From Tubiluchus corallicola (taxonomy: Eukaryota; Priapulida; Priapulimorpha; Priapulimorphida; Tubiluchidae): 64,000 nt of DNA. Position numbers and translations under genes: made by a program. The stretch is from the NCBI GenBank assembly GCA_030141605.1, contig JAQGDQ010000006.1, positions 999,501-1,063,500 of the forward strand. The letters are read 5' to 3'. Under the pieces are notes generated by a model. The model searched no databases. It saw only the letters and a program-made list of their open reading frames with translations, and was not told where the DNA came from. This document shows positions 1 through 12,500 of the stretch, piece by piece (position 1 is the first letter of the stretch; each line of letters opens with the position of its first letter).

Positions 1-125
1 ATGTATGTATGTACGTGTATGCGTGTGCGTGTGCGTGTGCGTGTGTGTGTGTGTGTGTGGTGTGCGTGTGCGTGTGCGTGTGCGTGTGCGTGTACGCGTG
101 TATGCGTGTATGTATATATGTTTGT
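1..125. repeat. (GT)n microsatellite
   Basis: Alternating TG/CG dinucleotide tract with occasional TA and GG breaks at the very left edge. The open frames through it are low-complexity artefacts. Confidence 0.95.
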
Positions 126-451
126 ACGAATTCCTCCTAAATCCTCCCTACCCACAGATCTTTATAGGCAAAGAAACTATTAATTTATTTAAACAAAATG
201 CCAAAAAACCTTTTTCACCAATTATTTTGGCTCACCTCAAAACGTGATCAAAATTTGTCAATCAGACATATATCATTATGTTTTTTTGTTTTTGTGAAGT
301 TCCATTTTTTATGCTTATATGCAAACCGGTTGCCACAGGACCATATTGTGAACGAGCATGTTTGAGAGTTCAATGTGTCCATCCAGTATAAATAATCTTT
401 AATAAGTAGATAGAGAGATACATTTAAATAAATAAGTAAATAAATAGATAA

Positions 452-544
452 GATGATGATGATGACGATGATTATGGCGATGACGATGATGCAATACTGA
501 TGGTAAGACTAATTTATTCATTATTACTAAACTGATAATGATGG

Positions 545-602
<58 letters not shown>

Positions 603-663
603 GATGATAATGATAATGATGATGATGATGACGATGATGATTGTGACGATGATTGTGATGATG
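452..663. repeat. (GAT)n trinucleotide microsatellite
   Basis: Two blocks of GAT/GAC repeats (452-491 and 537-663), the second almost perfect over more than 60 bases. The minus strand reads as a long His run, which is a shadow of the repeat and not a protein. Confidence 0.95.
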
Positions 664-3600
664 TTTGCGTATTAGCAAGACTTCTCTGTCATTATTATTA
701 CTGTTGTTGTTGTTATTGATGGTCTGCTTAATCTTCATAAGCACTATGCTCCTACTTTCTCTGGAATGAGCTGCACTACCTACATTACATTAAAAAAATT
801 TTATTATCGATTTTTGTAACAAAAAACAATAGCCAAACCAATATCATCGACATACATTGAAACAATGAGCCTGCAAAATATTTATAAAATAATACAATGA
901 CATATTAAAATACGTGAGCAAAGGACAGAAGTAAATCATTACAGTGGACAGCATTCAGCACTCTGGGGTGAAAACTACTTTAATTGTAATGTACCGTTCG
1001 ACATGATATAGGTCTACATGATCTACAGAAAATTTGACAATGGCTTGCAAAAAGATGCGAACTCTCTGCGCCATTAATTACAGAGCCTAGCTTCATTCAT
1101 TTAACTCATTCGTCATTTTCTTTCACTTGTCATGTTAATGAGACGAGCGCTTCTTCCTGAATTGAAATGGCATCTACTGTATCTTCACGATGTCAGGAGG
1201 ATTTAGCCTCTAGGCCAGTTAAAGCAAATGAGCAAATTGTTTCAGAAGGCTAGCAAAGTAAACTCTATTATGAGATATCCAGCACAAGCAATGAATGTGG
1301 TGTGCGTGCACAAATCGTGTCAAGCATGCACAGGCACTGTACCGTGAGTGTACAAGTAATGAGCCCTGTGTGCACAAGTATTATGCAAGCGTCATGAATA
1401 AAGTTTACAGCAGAAACGTAGGTCTGTTATGTTTTAACCAACAGTTTACTGATAGCTACTGATTTGCTGGCCAGTTAAGCCAACTGGCACTCTAGAGAAT
1501 ACTCAGCGTTTAAAGGGGCCGCGATGATACAATGCAACTAAGACTGCGCAGAACTTGTACAGTCAAGAAGTACTTCGGTCTCTTCTACATAACCTAGTAA
1601 TTTGGTATTTATTTTTTTGCGCGATTTTTTACTAAACTGTAAATATTCATGTTTAACTTACATTGACTATTATAGAAAAGAACGGAGTTCGCATTTGTGT
1701 ATTTTTGTTTTTCACCTGGAACTAATAGGCAATGTGCTTAAAAGCCGTGTCTTTTCAGTTTATTCATTTTTTTAGATTTTTTTTTAAAAATTTCCCTTTA
1801 AGAGTATTTTTAATGTTAGCTTTTCAATTCATCAAATCGCGGAATAATGTCTCAGCAGCACGTGTAACTGATTCCGTCTGATTCCATCTGATTTGCACCT
1901 CTGAATTTTAGGTTCATAGGTATTATACACTGCTAATAGTTTGCACACAAAATCTTCGAAATTGTTTGTACTTATGGCTCAATAATAATTATTATTCTTC
2001 GGTTGATGATCCTTCCTTGTTTTCGCTGCGCTTTTGTTTCAGAATCAATAAACTGGTAAATTGTAACAACACATACGTGCCCGGCAGCTGTGTTGTTAAG
2101 CTAATGCAATCACGAAGCTTACTGGTTACTGAAGCTCCCAAACTTGTTCCTACAATCAGTGCAGTTACTGACTTCATTTCACGTTTGCTACAACACAAAT
2201 TGACCAAATTCATTAATTACGGGAGAGTATTGCAGGAAGGTAGGGATTAACTTATTGTGACAGATATGATTAGCATGTTTTCCGATCTGAGTATAGCTAC
2301 AAAGTCCTGAAAAAAGCTGAGTTATCGCTGAGAAAAAACAGAAACAAGCTGCTCTAGTTAACAAACATAAATTTTATTCATCTAATATACGTGCAATGTG
2401 TAAACTATCTTATACGTTCATGGAACATTGCTGATGGAACTCACAAGCCCCTTGAGTAGTTCTTCGCTTTTACGTGAATTGTCTTCCGATCCATGTTCCA
2501 GTAAATTTATGTGACACAGAGGGCTTTTTCGAACGCTGCTGGCTATAGTAATTAAAAATTAGAGGACACTTATTAGTTACATCCGACGTATTGCCAGAAA
2601 TACTGACCTGTCACAATTTATTGCGAACAGTACTGAAGAACACATTAGATTTTTGTTAACGCAACTAAATTAACGTACACCAAGGAGAAGCCGTTGCGCT
2701 TGTAAAATGCATGCTTTAATTACTCGACTGTACAAATGAGTGGTTATAAGTCGTTTAATAAACTCGTCCGCGAGTTTAGCAGAATATTTATCAAGAATCG
2801 TGCAAAACAGTAAGTTGATATATTAATTACAAACTCATTTTAATTAGAATCGTAATGAAAGAAAACAAAAAGCATCTTTGGTTGTTAAACTTTTTTCTGG
2901 AATTAACCAGGAGATGATTAATTACAAACATTTGATTAATGTTCAACGTTTAGCCGAGGTACGGTTTCGGCAGACGAAGAATTATTAGTTTTAGGTTTGA
3001 AATATATAAGTGAGAAGTTTCCGCTACACTGCATTCTGAGTACATATTATTAATGACATCTAAACAGTAAAATAGATACAATGGTTTACCAAATCATAAA
3101 TGGAGAATCAAGATGGAAGCAATTACGAACGTTGCACAATCATTTGGTTTCCCCGGTAATGGGCTATACTTGATTTCGTTTTCATATGGTCGGCTTCATT
3201 TCCATCAACACGCAACATTCATTACAACATACACTGCGTGGCTGCATTGCGACAAAAGGACTGTTAGAGGAGTGACATGCAGTAATATTGTGAACAATTT
3301 TAACGCGTCCTTAGAGGAACGTCCTTAAAAGTCTTCTGTATTTAATGGTCGTTAGTAAGTAGGCTATAAGTAATGTCATTGAATAAACGTTTAGTTAGAT
3401 AAATACATAACAGACATTTTGCTAAGTGACAAACCTTGGGGAAGAGAAGCGGCCGAAAAAGACGAAGGAACGAGAACAGAATCTACAACCATAATCAGCG
3501 CGATAACGAAGAATTGCTCTTCAGGCCAAATATAGATGCGTTCGGAATTCGTGAAATTATATGTGGAAATAAATCGTTAAAAACTCGCGTTGTTTAAAAA

Positions 3601-5392
3601 TCGTTTAAAAAATCTATACCTCGATTTTGCCAATTTGATTTTCTACATTGACAAAACGAATGATTAATACAATTCGTAAATTAGCTGGGGGTCACCAGTT
3701 TTTAGTGTAAAAAAAGTAACAACGAAATAATTTGATTGCGGTTAACGTACTTTGTAATTTATCTTTCATAGATCTGTTGTACAACATCGTGTATATTATT
3801 TGTCGGGCGATAAACTTATCAAAACGTGTTCGAAACGTTTATATAACAGCAATATGGTTGTTTCCCTTTCGTCGATGTTTCTTTTTTAACGTTGATAATT
3901 TATTTTTAAAATTTTAATATACTGTGCCTTCATTTTGGTCAAATTAAAAAAAAATATTAAAATTTTTATGAAATGGCTATTCATTGCACAAGATCGCGAG
4001 GTTGAAAAACGCAGGTGCCGCCTACAAACAATCAGACATGTTGCCTTTATGCTATCGTCCTATTTTCCTAAAAAGCGTATAAATGATCTCAGTCACCGCC
4101 TGAAAAATTACATTAACGTGTGTCATGTTCCTTTAGTGCTGTGTAATGTGTGTATTACAGTTACCATGGCAAATAAACCACTTTTGATGCTAAAATTACA
4201 TCTAGACACAATTCTGTACTTAATACGATAATGTTATATTTTATACGACATGCACGAACTAAAGTTAATGACAAATTTTGCGTATAAAGAGGAACACGGA
4301 ATTAAATGAAATAATGAAGATGAAATGTAAATGCTTTAATTTAAGGTGGATGACAGGCAGTGATCAGTCAACCATGACACACAGTGGTAGGCACAACCTT
4401 CGTATTGATCATGGCTATATAATTTTACTGTTTACATTTACTCTTGTATAAAATGTATATATTTATTTTGTGCCTAATAAATAATAATAAGCAAATGATC
4501 AGAAAGTGATACTTGAAATGCATCTCACAGACTCAATTAATTAGCAAAATACTATGGATTTTTTGATAAATTGATAAATGATAATGGAAGAGTGCCACAG
4601 AACGCAACCAGGTTTCAACAATTAACAAAATTAAATTTAAGAATGGGATAATTTCAAGTTTGGCTAACAGTCTTCGTATTCAAATATCACTATAAACTAA
4701 AATTGACACCGAGGTGGTAAGATTGCAAAGGCAGGCAGAGGAGTGGTTATGGTGTATGTCTAGTGGGAAAAGTTAAGCAACGCCAATCCTGTCAGTAAAT
4801 TAGATAGATCTTTTATTTGTTTCGCTTATAACTAACTGCGATAATTACAAGAGAATATACAAGGACTAAAAATAACAAAGCCAAATGCGAGGGCAACGTA
4901 CGACCATGGGGTCTTTTACACATTGCCCTCAGTTTAAAGATTAGTGAATTTTCAATGGTTGGGTGATCATGTGAAAAATAGTGCTGTTAACTCTTTAAAT
5001 TGATAAAAGATACAATTTTGCAAATTGATTCGCGATTCCCTGCAAAACTGCTTTTGGGACGCTTCACATGCCGTACTTACCTAGCTGAAAGAGGTTATAC
5101 ACAATCGAACAAGGCGGATACGCCTCTGCTGGTTCAGAACAGAGATCATCTTAGAGCTTTTACTTAAGAATTGTCTCATAGTTCTTAAAAATTTGGCAGA
5201 CAAATGGCAACTCAAAATCGCCACGCACAAGCGCACAATAATACATGTTGGTCATCAGAAGCCAGTATTTTCATGCAGTAGTAGATTAGAAGAAAATGTT
5301 TACTGTTGTGAGTTGTGTGTTACAATTTGTTCTCATTTGGGAAATACTGCAAGGAACGTCCTGCAAAAGTGTATAAAATTATAAACATGCCT
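664..5392. other. Intergenic, no gene recognised
   Basis: About 4.7 kb of AT-rich DNA. The open frames (for example near 1966-2250, 3113-3328 and 3935-4231) are short, AT-driven and show no recognisable domain or consistent splice structure. I see no RNA gene. Confidence 0.6.
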
Positions 5393-6070
5393 TTTCGATG
5401 TTTTAAAACTAAAACTACCCTAGCTTTGATCACAACATATAAGTCGTACGTCCGATCATTGCTTGAATATAACACCCTGTATGCATGAATTGGTGTTATT
5501 GAACGAGTTCAAAGATATTTTACAAGGCGTTTGTGTATTAAATCATCAGTTTATATGTAGCATCATTAATATTTTTCGTGCTACACAAACCGCTTAACAG
5601 CACTAAATTTGAAACCTCTAGAAATTAGATATTAGTGTTTTGAGCTGAAAACGGTGTATCAAATATATAATAATCTCGTCGATTTAAATTTTGATGAATT
5701 TTTATTAATATGTACCGCGGCTAGGCCTTAGAGGCTAAGCGAAAGTTGTATTAAATTTTAAATTATTGCAGGTTGAATAGTGTTATTCTGAAATTTGGAA
5801 CTCTTTGCCACAAGAAATGGTAGCTGTTAACTCTGTAAAAGTATTTGATTCAAAAGTAAAAAAAACAAGTTTAATAATCTATTACAAATTTAGTCACCAC
5901 TAATAATTTTGACGCGCCTGTAAGAACTTCTAGCCTTGGCTGCCTTCTCCATTCAACAATCTGTTAATTTATGTATAATACTGTAATTACGATTTTATAT
6001 TTGTGTAGTTTTTTCTGTAATTGTATTTTTACATTGAAGGAATAAATACGAAATACAAATACAATAATAA
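5393..6070 (+). mobile_element. Decayed LINE, 3' end of reverse transcriptase ORF
   Basis: Frame-interrupted translation resembles the C-terminal part of CR1/jockey-type LINE ORF2 proteins. One stretch reads YKSYVRSLLEYN, followed by IERVQRYFTRRL and later EIWNSLPQEMVAVNSVKVF, the family's usual YK.YVRP.LEY, IE.VQRRFTK and WN.LP....A.S...FK blocks. Stops and frameshifts separate the blocks, so this is an old dead copy. The fragment ends in an A-rich stretch with an AATAAA and an AAATAC-like tail. It is a different, much older copy than the LINE near 53-56 kb. Confidence 0.65.
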
Positions 6071-6316
6071 TTGTGTGACATGTAACGCAAGCGTTAACAG
6101 TTGCCAGGATCACACGAGCGAAAAAAATTGCTATTATTATTCATTCGTAGAGTGCCTATGACTAAGTTGGCTAACTTTAGGCTTTAGCTAGTATTAACTT
6201 ACATATTTGCAATAAGATGGAGCCACCAACTTAGCGTGGCAGTTTCGTAATAAATTTGGTTAGGTTTTTACTTAACAAATTTTGTGTTTTTACTACAAGT
6301 ACATATTGATATTGCG

Positions 6317-6555
6317 ATGTCATTTTATATATGGCCACATAGTAACGTAGTGAAACTACAGTGGCTTGAAAAAAATTGTCTAAAAAGATTGAAGTTTTTG
6401 GCGAAACTTCTAAGTTTAGGCGACTTTGAAGGGACAAATTCGGGCACGTGGATAATGAAGGCGCAAGATTTGTTATCACACGAAAGTACAGCGGAATTAT
6501 CTGATTGCTTGATAGAGGGATCCAAGAAAGACATTATTTCGCATTTTGTTCTTCG
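6317..6555 (+). CDS. PRIM2: PRIM2 exon 1 (first recognised)
   Basis: The ATG at 6317 begins MSFYIWP, aligned with the family's FYLQPP near residue 30, so an upstream exon may supply the usual N-terminal tail. The donor CG|GTATGT leaves phase 2. The exon ends in the conserved ISHFVLR. Confidence 0.8.
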
Positions 6556-9500
6556 GTATGTAGATGGTAGAGTAAACTATACAGGAGGTTATACAGTAGA
6601 ATTCCTTGAGGGCTTATATAGGGTGTCTGATACACATATATTAATGCCATAATACAAAAATTATGTTCAGATATACAGAGTCATAAATCTACAAATTAGA
6701 ATATTTAGATTTTTAAATCTGAATTGGGACAATATTGTTCTAAAACATTTTCTTTAATTACTCACTTATTTAGTTTATTGTGTGCATCAGAGAAAGATCT
6801 GACTGATCTTTTCATAGAAGGAGAGAAAAGATTATTTATTCTGCGACTGAGAAATTTTAACAAGGAGGAGCTTTTTACACTTTGTGATGCATCATTAAGA
6901 GAACTTTGTGGTTTGAGCAGCCTTAGAAATACTTCTCATATATCAGATACAATTCGGATGGTTTTTGACGCTGACAGTAAGAAACGTTCTTTACCAAATG
7001 GTAAGTAATTTTTGCAAAAATGTTACAAAAACATTTGTCGGAATTTGTAATAAGTCAGCTACATGAAAATTTTATTATCTTTCTGAAAATGAAATTCAAA
7101 TTCTCAGTGATTTTTAAAAATTTGATTTGAACAGGGCTTATCAAAAGTTTGATGCTGTCAGTGCTCAGTAGTATTCAATGTTCTATCTTTATTGATTGTG
7201 TATTGATTGCTTATTGATTTGTTGACTGTTACCAAGATACAGAAATAGCCTGCAATTGGGAGGATTACTTTTCAGTTTTATAGTATAAAAAATAATGTTT
7301 TGTATACATAATCATAAATGTTAATAATAATTCTAACCTTATACACTTGTCAAATTCATCAATGGGCCAGTGATTAAGGACTTAGCATATAAAATCGTGT
7401 TCAACAATAAAAGTGAGAATGGTATCATAACCATACAGTGCGAAAAAGTAATTTTTCACATTGCAGATAACCATACAGTGAGTAACAAGTAATTTTTTCA
7501 CATTGCAGATAACCATACAGTGAGTAACAAGTAATTTTTTCACATTGCAGTGACAGCAATAGCCGATAAGTTTTGCTTATGCTCAGAATTTCCAGAATTT
7601 TTATAATTATCATTTTCTGTAACTAACTCAAAAATTGTGTTTTGTCATTTTTTGTATTTTTAATCTTAAAATCCCACATTCTTCTACCAATCCAATCTTT
7701 GGCTACTCTCCAAAATGAAGCATCTTTCAGAATTAGAGGTTTCATTGAACTATTTTGCATTTCATTGATATCCATCCATGTCAGTAATAAACCTCCTTTG
7801 AGTTTCTTTGATGGCTGAACTCATGGAAAGCTTTAGTAAGTGGACTATCTTCTGGTAAACTCTAGGCATACGCTAAAAATTTCTTCTGCTAGTTTAAACC
7901 TTTTTGTCCATTTACCTGCTTCTTTCTTTTTAAAAAATGATCTCTTTGTCTGCTTTAATTAAAAACATCTTTGAGAAGCATTAATCTACAATCTGTTTCC
8001 TTTCAAATTCTGTATGGTTGAAAGACGCAAAATTCTGGAAAATCCTTTGTTTATCGCTTCTTGCTGGAGATATTTCTGAACTTTGAGACGGTACACGGTA
8101 CAAGATTTTTCTTCTGAACCTAAGAGACTGTCTAGATATTTGTATTTTTTCAGATACTTCTGTCCTTGTATTTAATATGAAATCTCTGTTTCATTTTCAT
8201 TTAGTTTTTGTTTTTTTTTACCTGAGCTGACACTATTCTACTTGGTTTTTCCTTTGTATTTCTCAAGAAAGAAATGATATCCGCTTACTGTATGCAGTAC
8301 ACACAGTCTTAGTATTCTGTTTTGGTTTATTTTAGGAGAAGAATGGAAATCTTTGCAGTTGGTTTATCAATGGAAAGACATAGTTACAGCATATATGAGG
8401 CAATCAGCACACACTTGCTTTACTTTGCCATTTCATCTGGTACCTGCACTTGTAGCAGAAAGGCAGGCAAAGTTGTACAGGGGTTTTCTGTACGTTTAAA
8501 TTTTTTCAAGTGCAAGATCACATGTTATTCCTCATAGACTGCATCGAGAATTTATATCACTAAACACAAATACAAAAATGAAGAAACGTGTCTGAATATT
8601 TCCGAGTGAACACTGTTGCATTATTTTTCTGATGGTTCTTATTCTTTGTGGCCAAAATGTTTTGAAATGTGCTGTTTCTATAGTGATGTGCCAAAGACCT
8701 GTTTTCATTTGCTTTTTTATTTTAGGTTTGTTCCCTGCCGTGTTTTAGATGTTGCTTTGTCAAGTATTTTCAAGCAGTTATTGTCTGCCGAAATGAGCAG
8801 GATAAAGTCTTATGCCATCTGCACACTTAAAGAAGACCAGAGGATGAAAGATCTTTCTGTCGACGTTTGGGTATGAATATTACTTTTTTAATTAAATAGA
8901 TCACCTTCCAATATTTGGGGTTGATGATATGATGTAATAGTGACTCCATAGTAATTCGCTGCCTAATGTTTATGATTTTCTTTCTTCTAAATTATATTCA
9001 TGAAGTGATAGACTGAAAATATTGAATAAAGAACTTGTAAAATGATTTCCTCGTCATTCAGTCTTTTCACTGCCAGTCATACCATAAGAGATGTTTTGAT
9101 GACATGCGATGCTTATTAGTTTCTTTGTCTGCAGTATGTTTTGCAGTCCTTCTTGCCAAACTAAGCTTTGCACTTGTAATTATATGATTCTAGGGCGCGA
9201 TTATCATCTGATCTTCATCACTCCTTGTTGTCTTTTAATCTTTTCCTTTTGATCCTTCTTTACCCTGCCTGCTTCTCAAGCTGCTTCTATGCAAAAACAT
9301 AATATCTGGGATGTGATCAAACTCTTCATACTTGGCCAATATGGCACAATAATTATAAGGAACTACATTTAAAAATATGTGTCCATTGGTTTGTTTGCTC
9401 AACAGCCCTTCACTCAGCTAGGCCTCTCTGATACAATAATTGTAATTGTAAGTAAATAATTGCAGAAAACAGTACTTAGTGAAACTGTAGTAGTTCAGTT

Positions 9501-12500
9501 AAAGTGATTTGAATGTCTTAGTGGCAGAAAGACACATGGCTGTACAGTAGGTGTCATTATTCATTTGTGGCTTCTGCATAGATTTCATATTGTATTATAT
9601 GTTTTTTAAGCAAGCAAAATTATATGTAGAATTTATTTAGAGTATCATGGCAACATGCATAATTACACTTACAAAGAAACCTTTTGTGGTGCATCAAACA
9701 ACTTGAAGCAAATCCTCAAACTATATAAAATAAGGTGTAGTAGGAGACTGAATCAGCCTTACTTAAATATCTACTAATATCGCAGCTGCACAAAATTTGA
9801 GAATTAATATACATGCATATCACTTTATTGGAAAAGTTTTTACAAGAGCCACATTATTTCAAAATTATAAATATGAACTGTGCATCTTTCATAGATTATT
9901 GTGTGACGTAATACTATATATGACTAAGTGCGAGAAGCATCTAGAGACCTCAAAGCAGCAAAATAATGATGTAGATCACAAAAATATCACATTATCTTAA
10001 GGCAAAGTCAAATCAAATTTTGCAACATTTCTAAATTGGGCTAATTGCATTTCTGTCAAGTAAAAAACAGGTCTAAATAAAACAGCTTGAAAATGTTTTT
10101 TTCTTTGCCTAGGGGTTAAGAAAAACAGGTTAGGTATTTTTAAATATGATGACTTTCAAACTTTTGTTCCTATCTGCCAAGGTACAATAATTAAAACATA
10201 TCAAGCTCAATGTGTAAATGTAACAAGGTTTTGCTTGCTGTAATTTTGTATTTTCTTTAATATTAGCAGTTAACTTCTATAATATGGTCTTGCTTGTGCT
10301 TCCATCTGTATTAACAGTGCCACGAAGAATTCTCACTTTTCAAATTAAGGATTAACAACTAAACAGAATCCTGACCGAGGGTGATTGCGACTTGGGAATT
10401 GTAAAAATTAGAAGGTTGAGATATAATTATAATTATATGATCCATTGTTTGTGTCTGTGAAAGTTTCCAGCCTTTGATGCATTTTTTCACTCAGGCCTGG
10501 ATACAAATATGTGTTTCTTCAGCCGAATGTAAGTAATGCCTAGTTTAGAACATTTAGTAAAAAGTCCTTGTAAACAAAAAAATGTAGTGTTCGCAGGTAT
10601 ATAAGAAGCAGAAAACATAAAATCTAAATGTTAATTAATTAAAAGAAATTCAAAACAAAATTACCTGCATGGACTGTTTCATGCTAGAGCTGTGTTTGGA
10701 AATCTGATATTCAGCACTTGTCTCATTTTTCTGTTTCTTTCTGGAAACAAGTGTGGTTTGCAATTTGCCACATGTATGTGTAGCATATTTTTTGCCCTCC
10801 TCTTAAGATCTGTGTTTTATTGAGATCTTTCTATATAACGACATCACCTGCTGAGAAGTGCCTTTCATTTTAGTAGCGTACAAATCTACGGGCTTATTGT
10901 ATTATAAAATGAATTATTTTTATAGGAATAGTTTTCCATTCATGCCTGCAGGCACAGCCTGCAGGTGGGTAGCTAATTAGTTTTAGGCACAATGTCGCTG
11001 TTTGACTCTGATATGTTTTGGATGTTGTTATACTAGTATGCGTTTTACTTTATGATAAGCAATGTTCTGTTTTCCTAGCACTTTCCCGGGATGCATTCAG
11101 GTTACGTTTGTCTATTTGATATTTTATTTTCTAGCTTAAAAATAATTTTATTTCATCTCAAAAACTAATTGTTTTCACTCAGTTTGTCACAACAGTCAGT
11201 GTTTCTTTTCAAGACTCAGGAACTTTTTGTTGTTTACTTTTTGACGTAAATTATTGATTTCTATGTTCATTTTTTTCTGTTTTATGTTCCTATTATATGA
11301 AAACTGGAAATTTATTTCAAGCTTTATGTGTCCTTTCTGAAATGATTTATATTAAAATTTTCAGTCATATTTTTATTCAGAGCTGCTAAATTTATGCAGA
11401 CGTGAGTTTGCTATTAACACCTCTTTGAAACAATCTTTACATTTCAGTATGATTAATTTTATCCGTTGTGTTGCAGGCATGGCTGAAATTGTTTGCAAAA
11501 GGCATCAATTTGGAAACGAGGCCAATTCAACACCTCATTGAGATTCATCACAATGAAATTGATTTTTTGCTACTTGCTTTTCCTCCATGCATGTCACACT
11601 TGCATCAACAACTAAGAACTAAACATCGTCTTGGGCATCACGCACGGGTAAGTACAAAAATTCTTTTTTGAATCGTATCAGAGCATTATATTTTTTATGC
11701 ACTTCAGCACACTGCAAGCCAGAATCTAGTATTCAAAGGTAGGGCTTACTCAATGAAATGTTTGTGGCATGACTAGACCAGAACTCTTTGTCAAAGATAT
11801 CCCTTGAAGTCATTTAAATCAGCAGAGGTGTCTTAACCATGTTACCGCCCTGAGCAAGTATCGAGCTCATATCGGCCACTCGCATAAAGTGCATACACTT
11901 ATCCGTTCAGCCACTCAGCATGACTGTGGCGTTGAATCAATGTGGTTCAGTGCTGCGCTAGGGCAATTGTGAAAATCTTGTAGGAATGAGAAATTTACAC
12001 TCAGTTGTGTTTTTTATGTTTAGTAATTCTTTCGTATGTGCTTAGTCCTGCTACAAGCCTTTGGAATTAATCAGTATGTCCCTTTAGTAGACAAAGAACT
12101 GTCTAAGTCCAATTAGGGAATTGTGCATTGCGATATTTGTTATCAATAGTATGTATCTAGAACTTAAAATAATGAGACACATTTCTTGATGAAACCGGTT
12201 TAGTTTGTAACTTAAATTTGTGATTCTGGCTCTCAGGAATCTGCTTCCATTTATTCAGCCTGCTTCATACTGTGGCTAAAAATTAACGTGTGAATATTAA
12301 TAGTGGTTAATTTGATTTTCTTTCAGATTCAGTATACCCTGTTTCTTAAAGAGATTGGCCTTAGTTGTGAGCAAGCCTTACATTTCTGGCAGTCTGAATA
12401 TTCCAGGCCTGAATTAACTGATCTTGCATGCAGTCATAGCTGGAAACCTGATAAAGTTCGTTACACTTACAACATTAAGCACTTGTATGGTTTGGAAGGT

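Noticed and set aside
514-744. His-rich minus-strand open frame
   Set aside because: Translation of the (GAT)n microsatellite.
8322-8537. Plus-strand open frame starting in PRIM2 intron 2
   Set aside because: Wrong phase; the true exon 3 (8336-8489) is in another frame and fits both neighbours.
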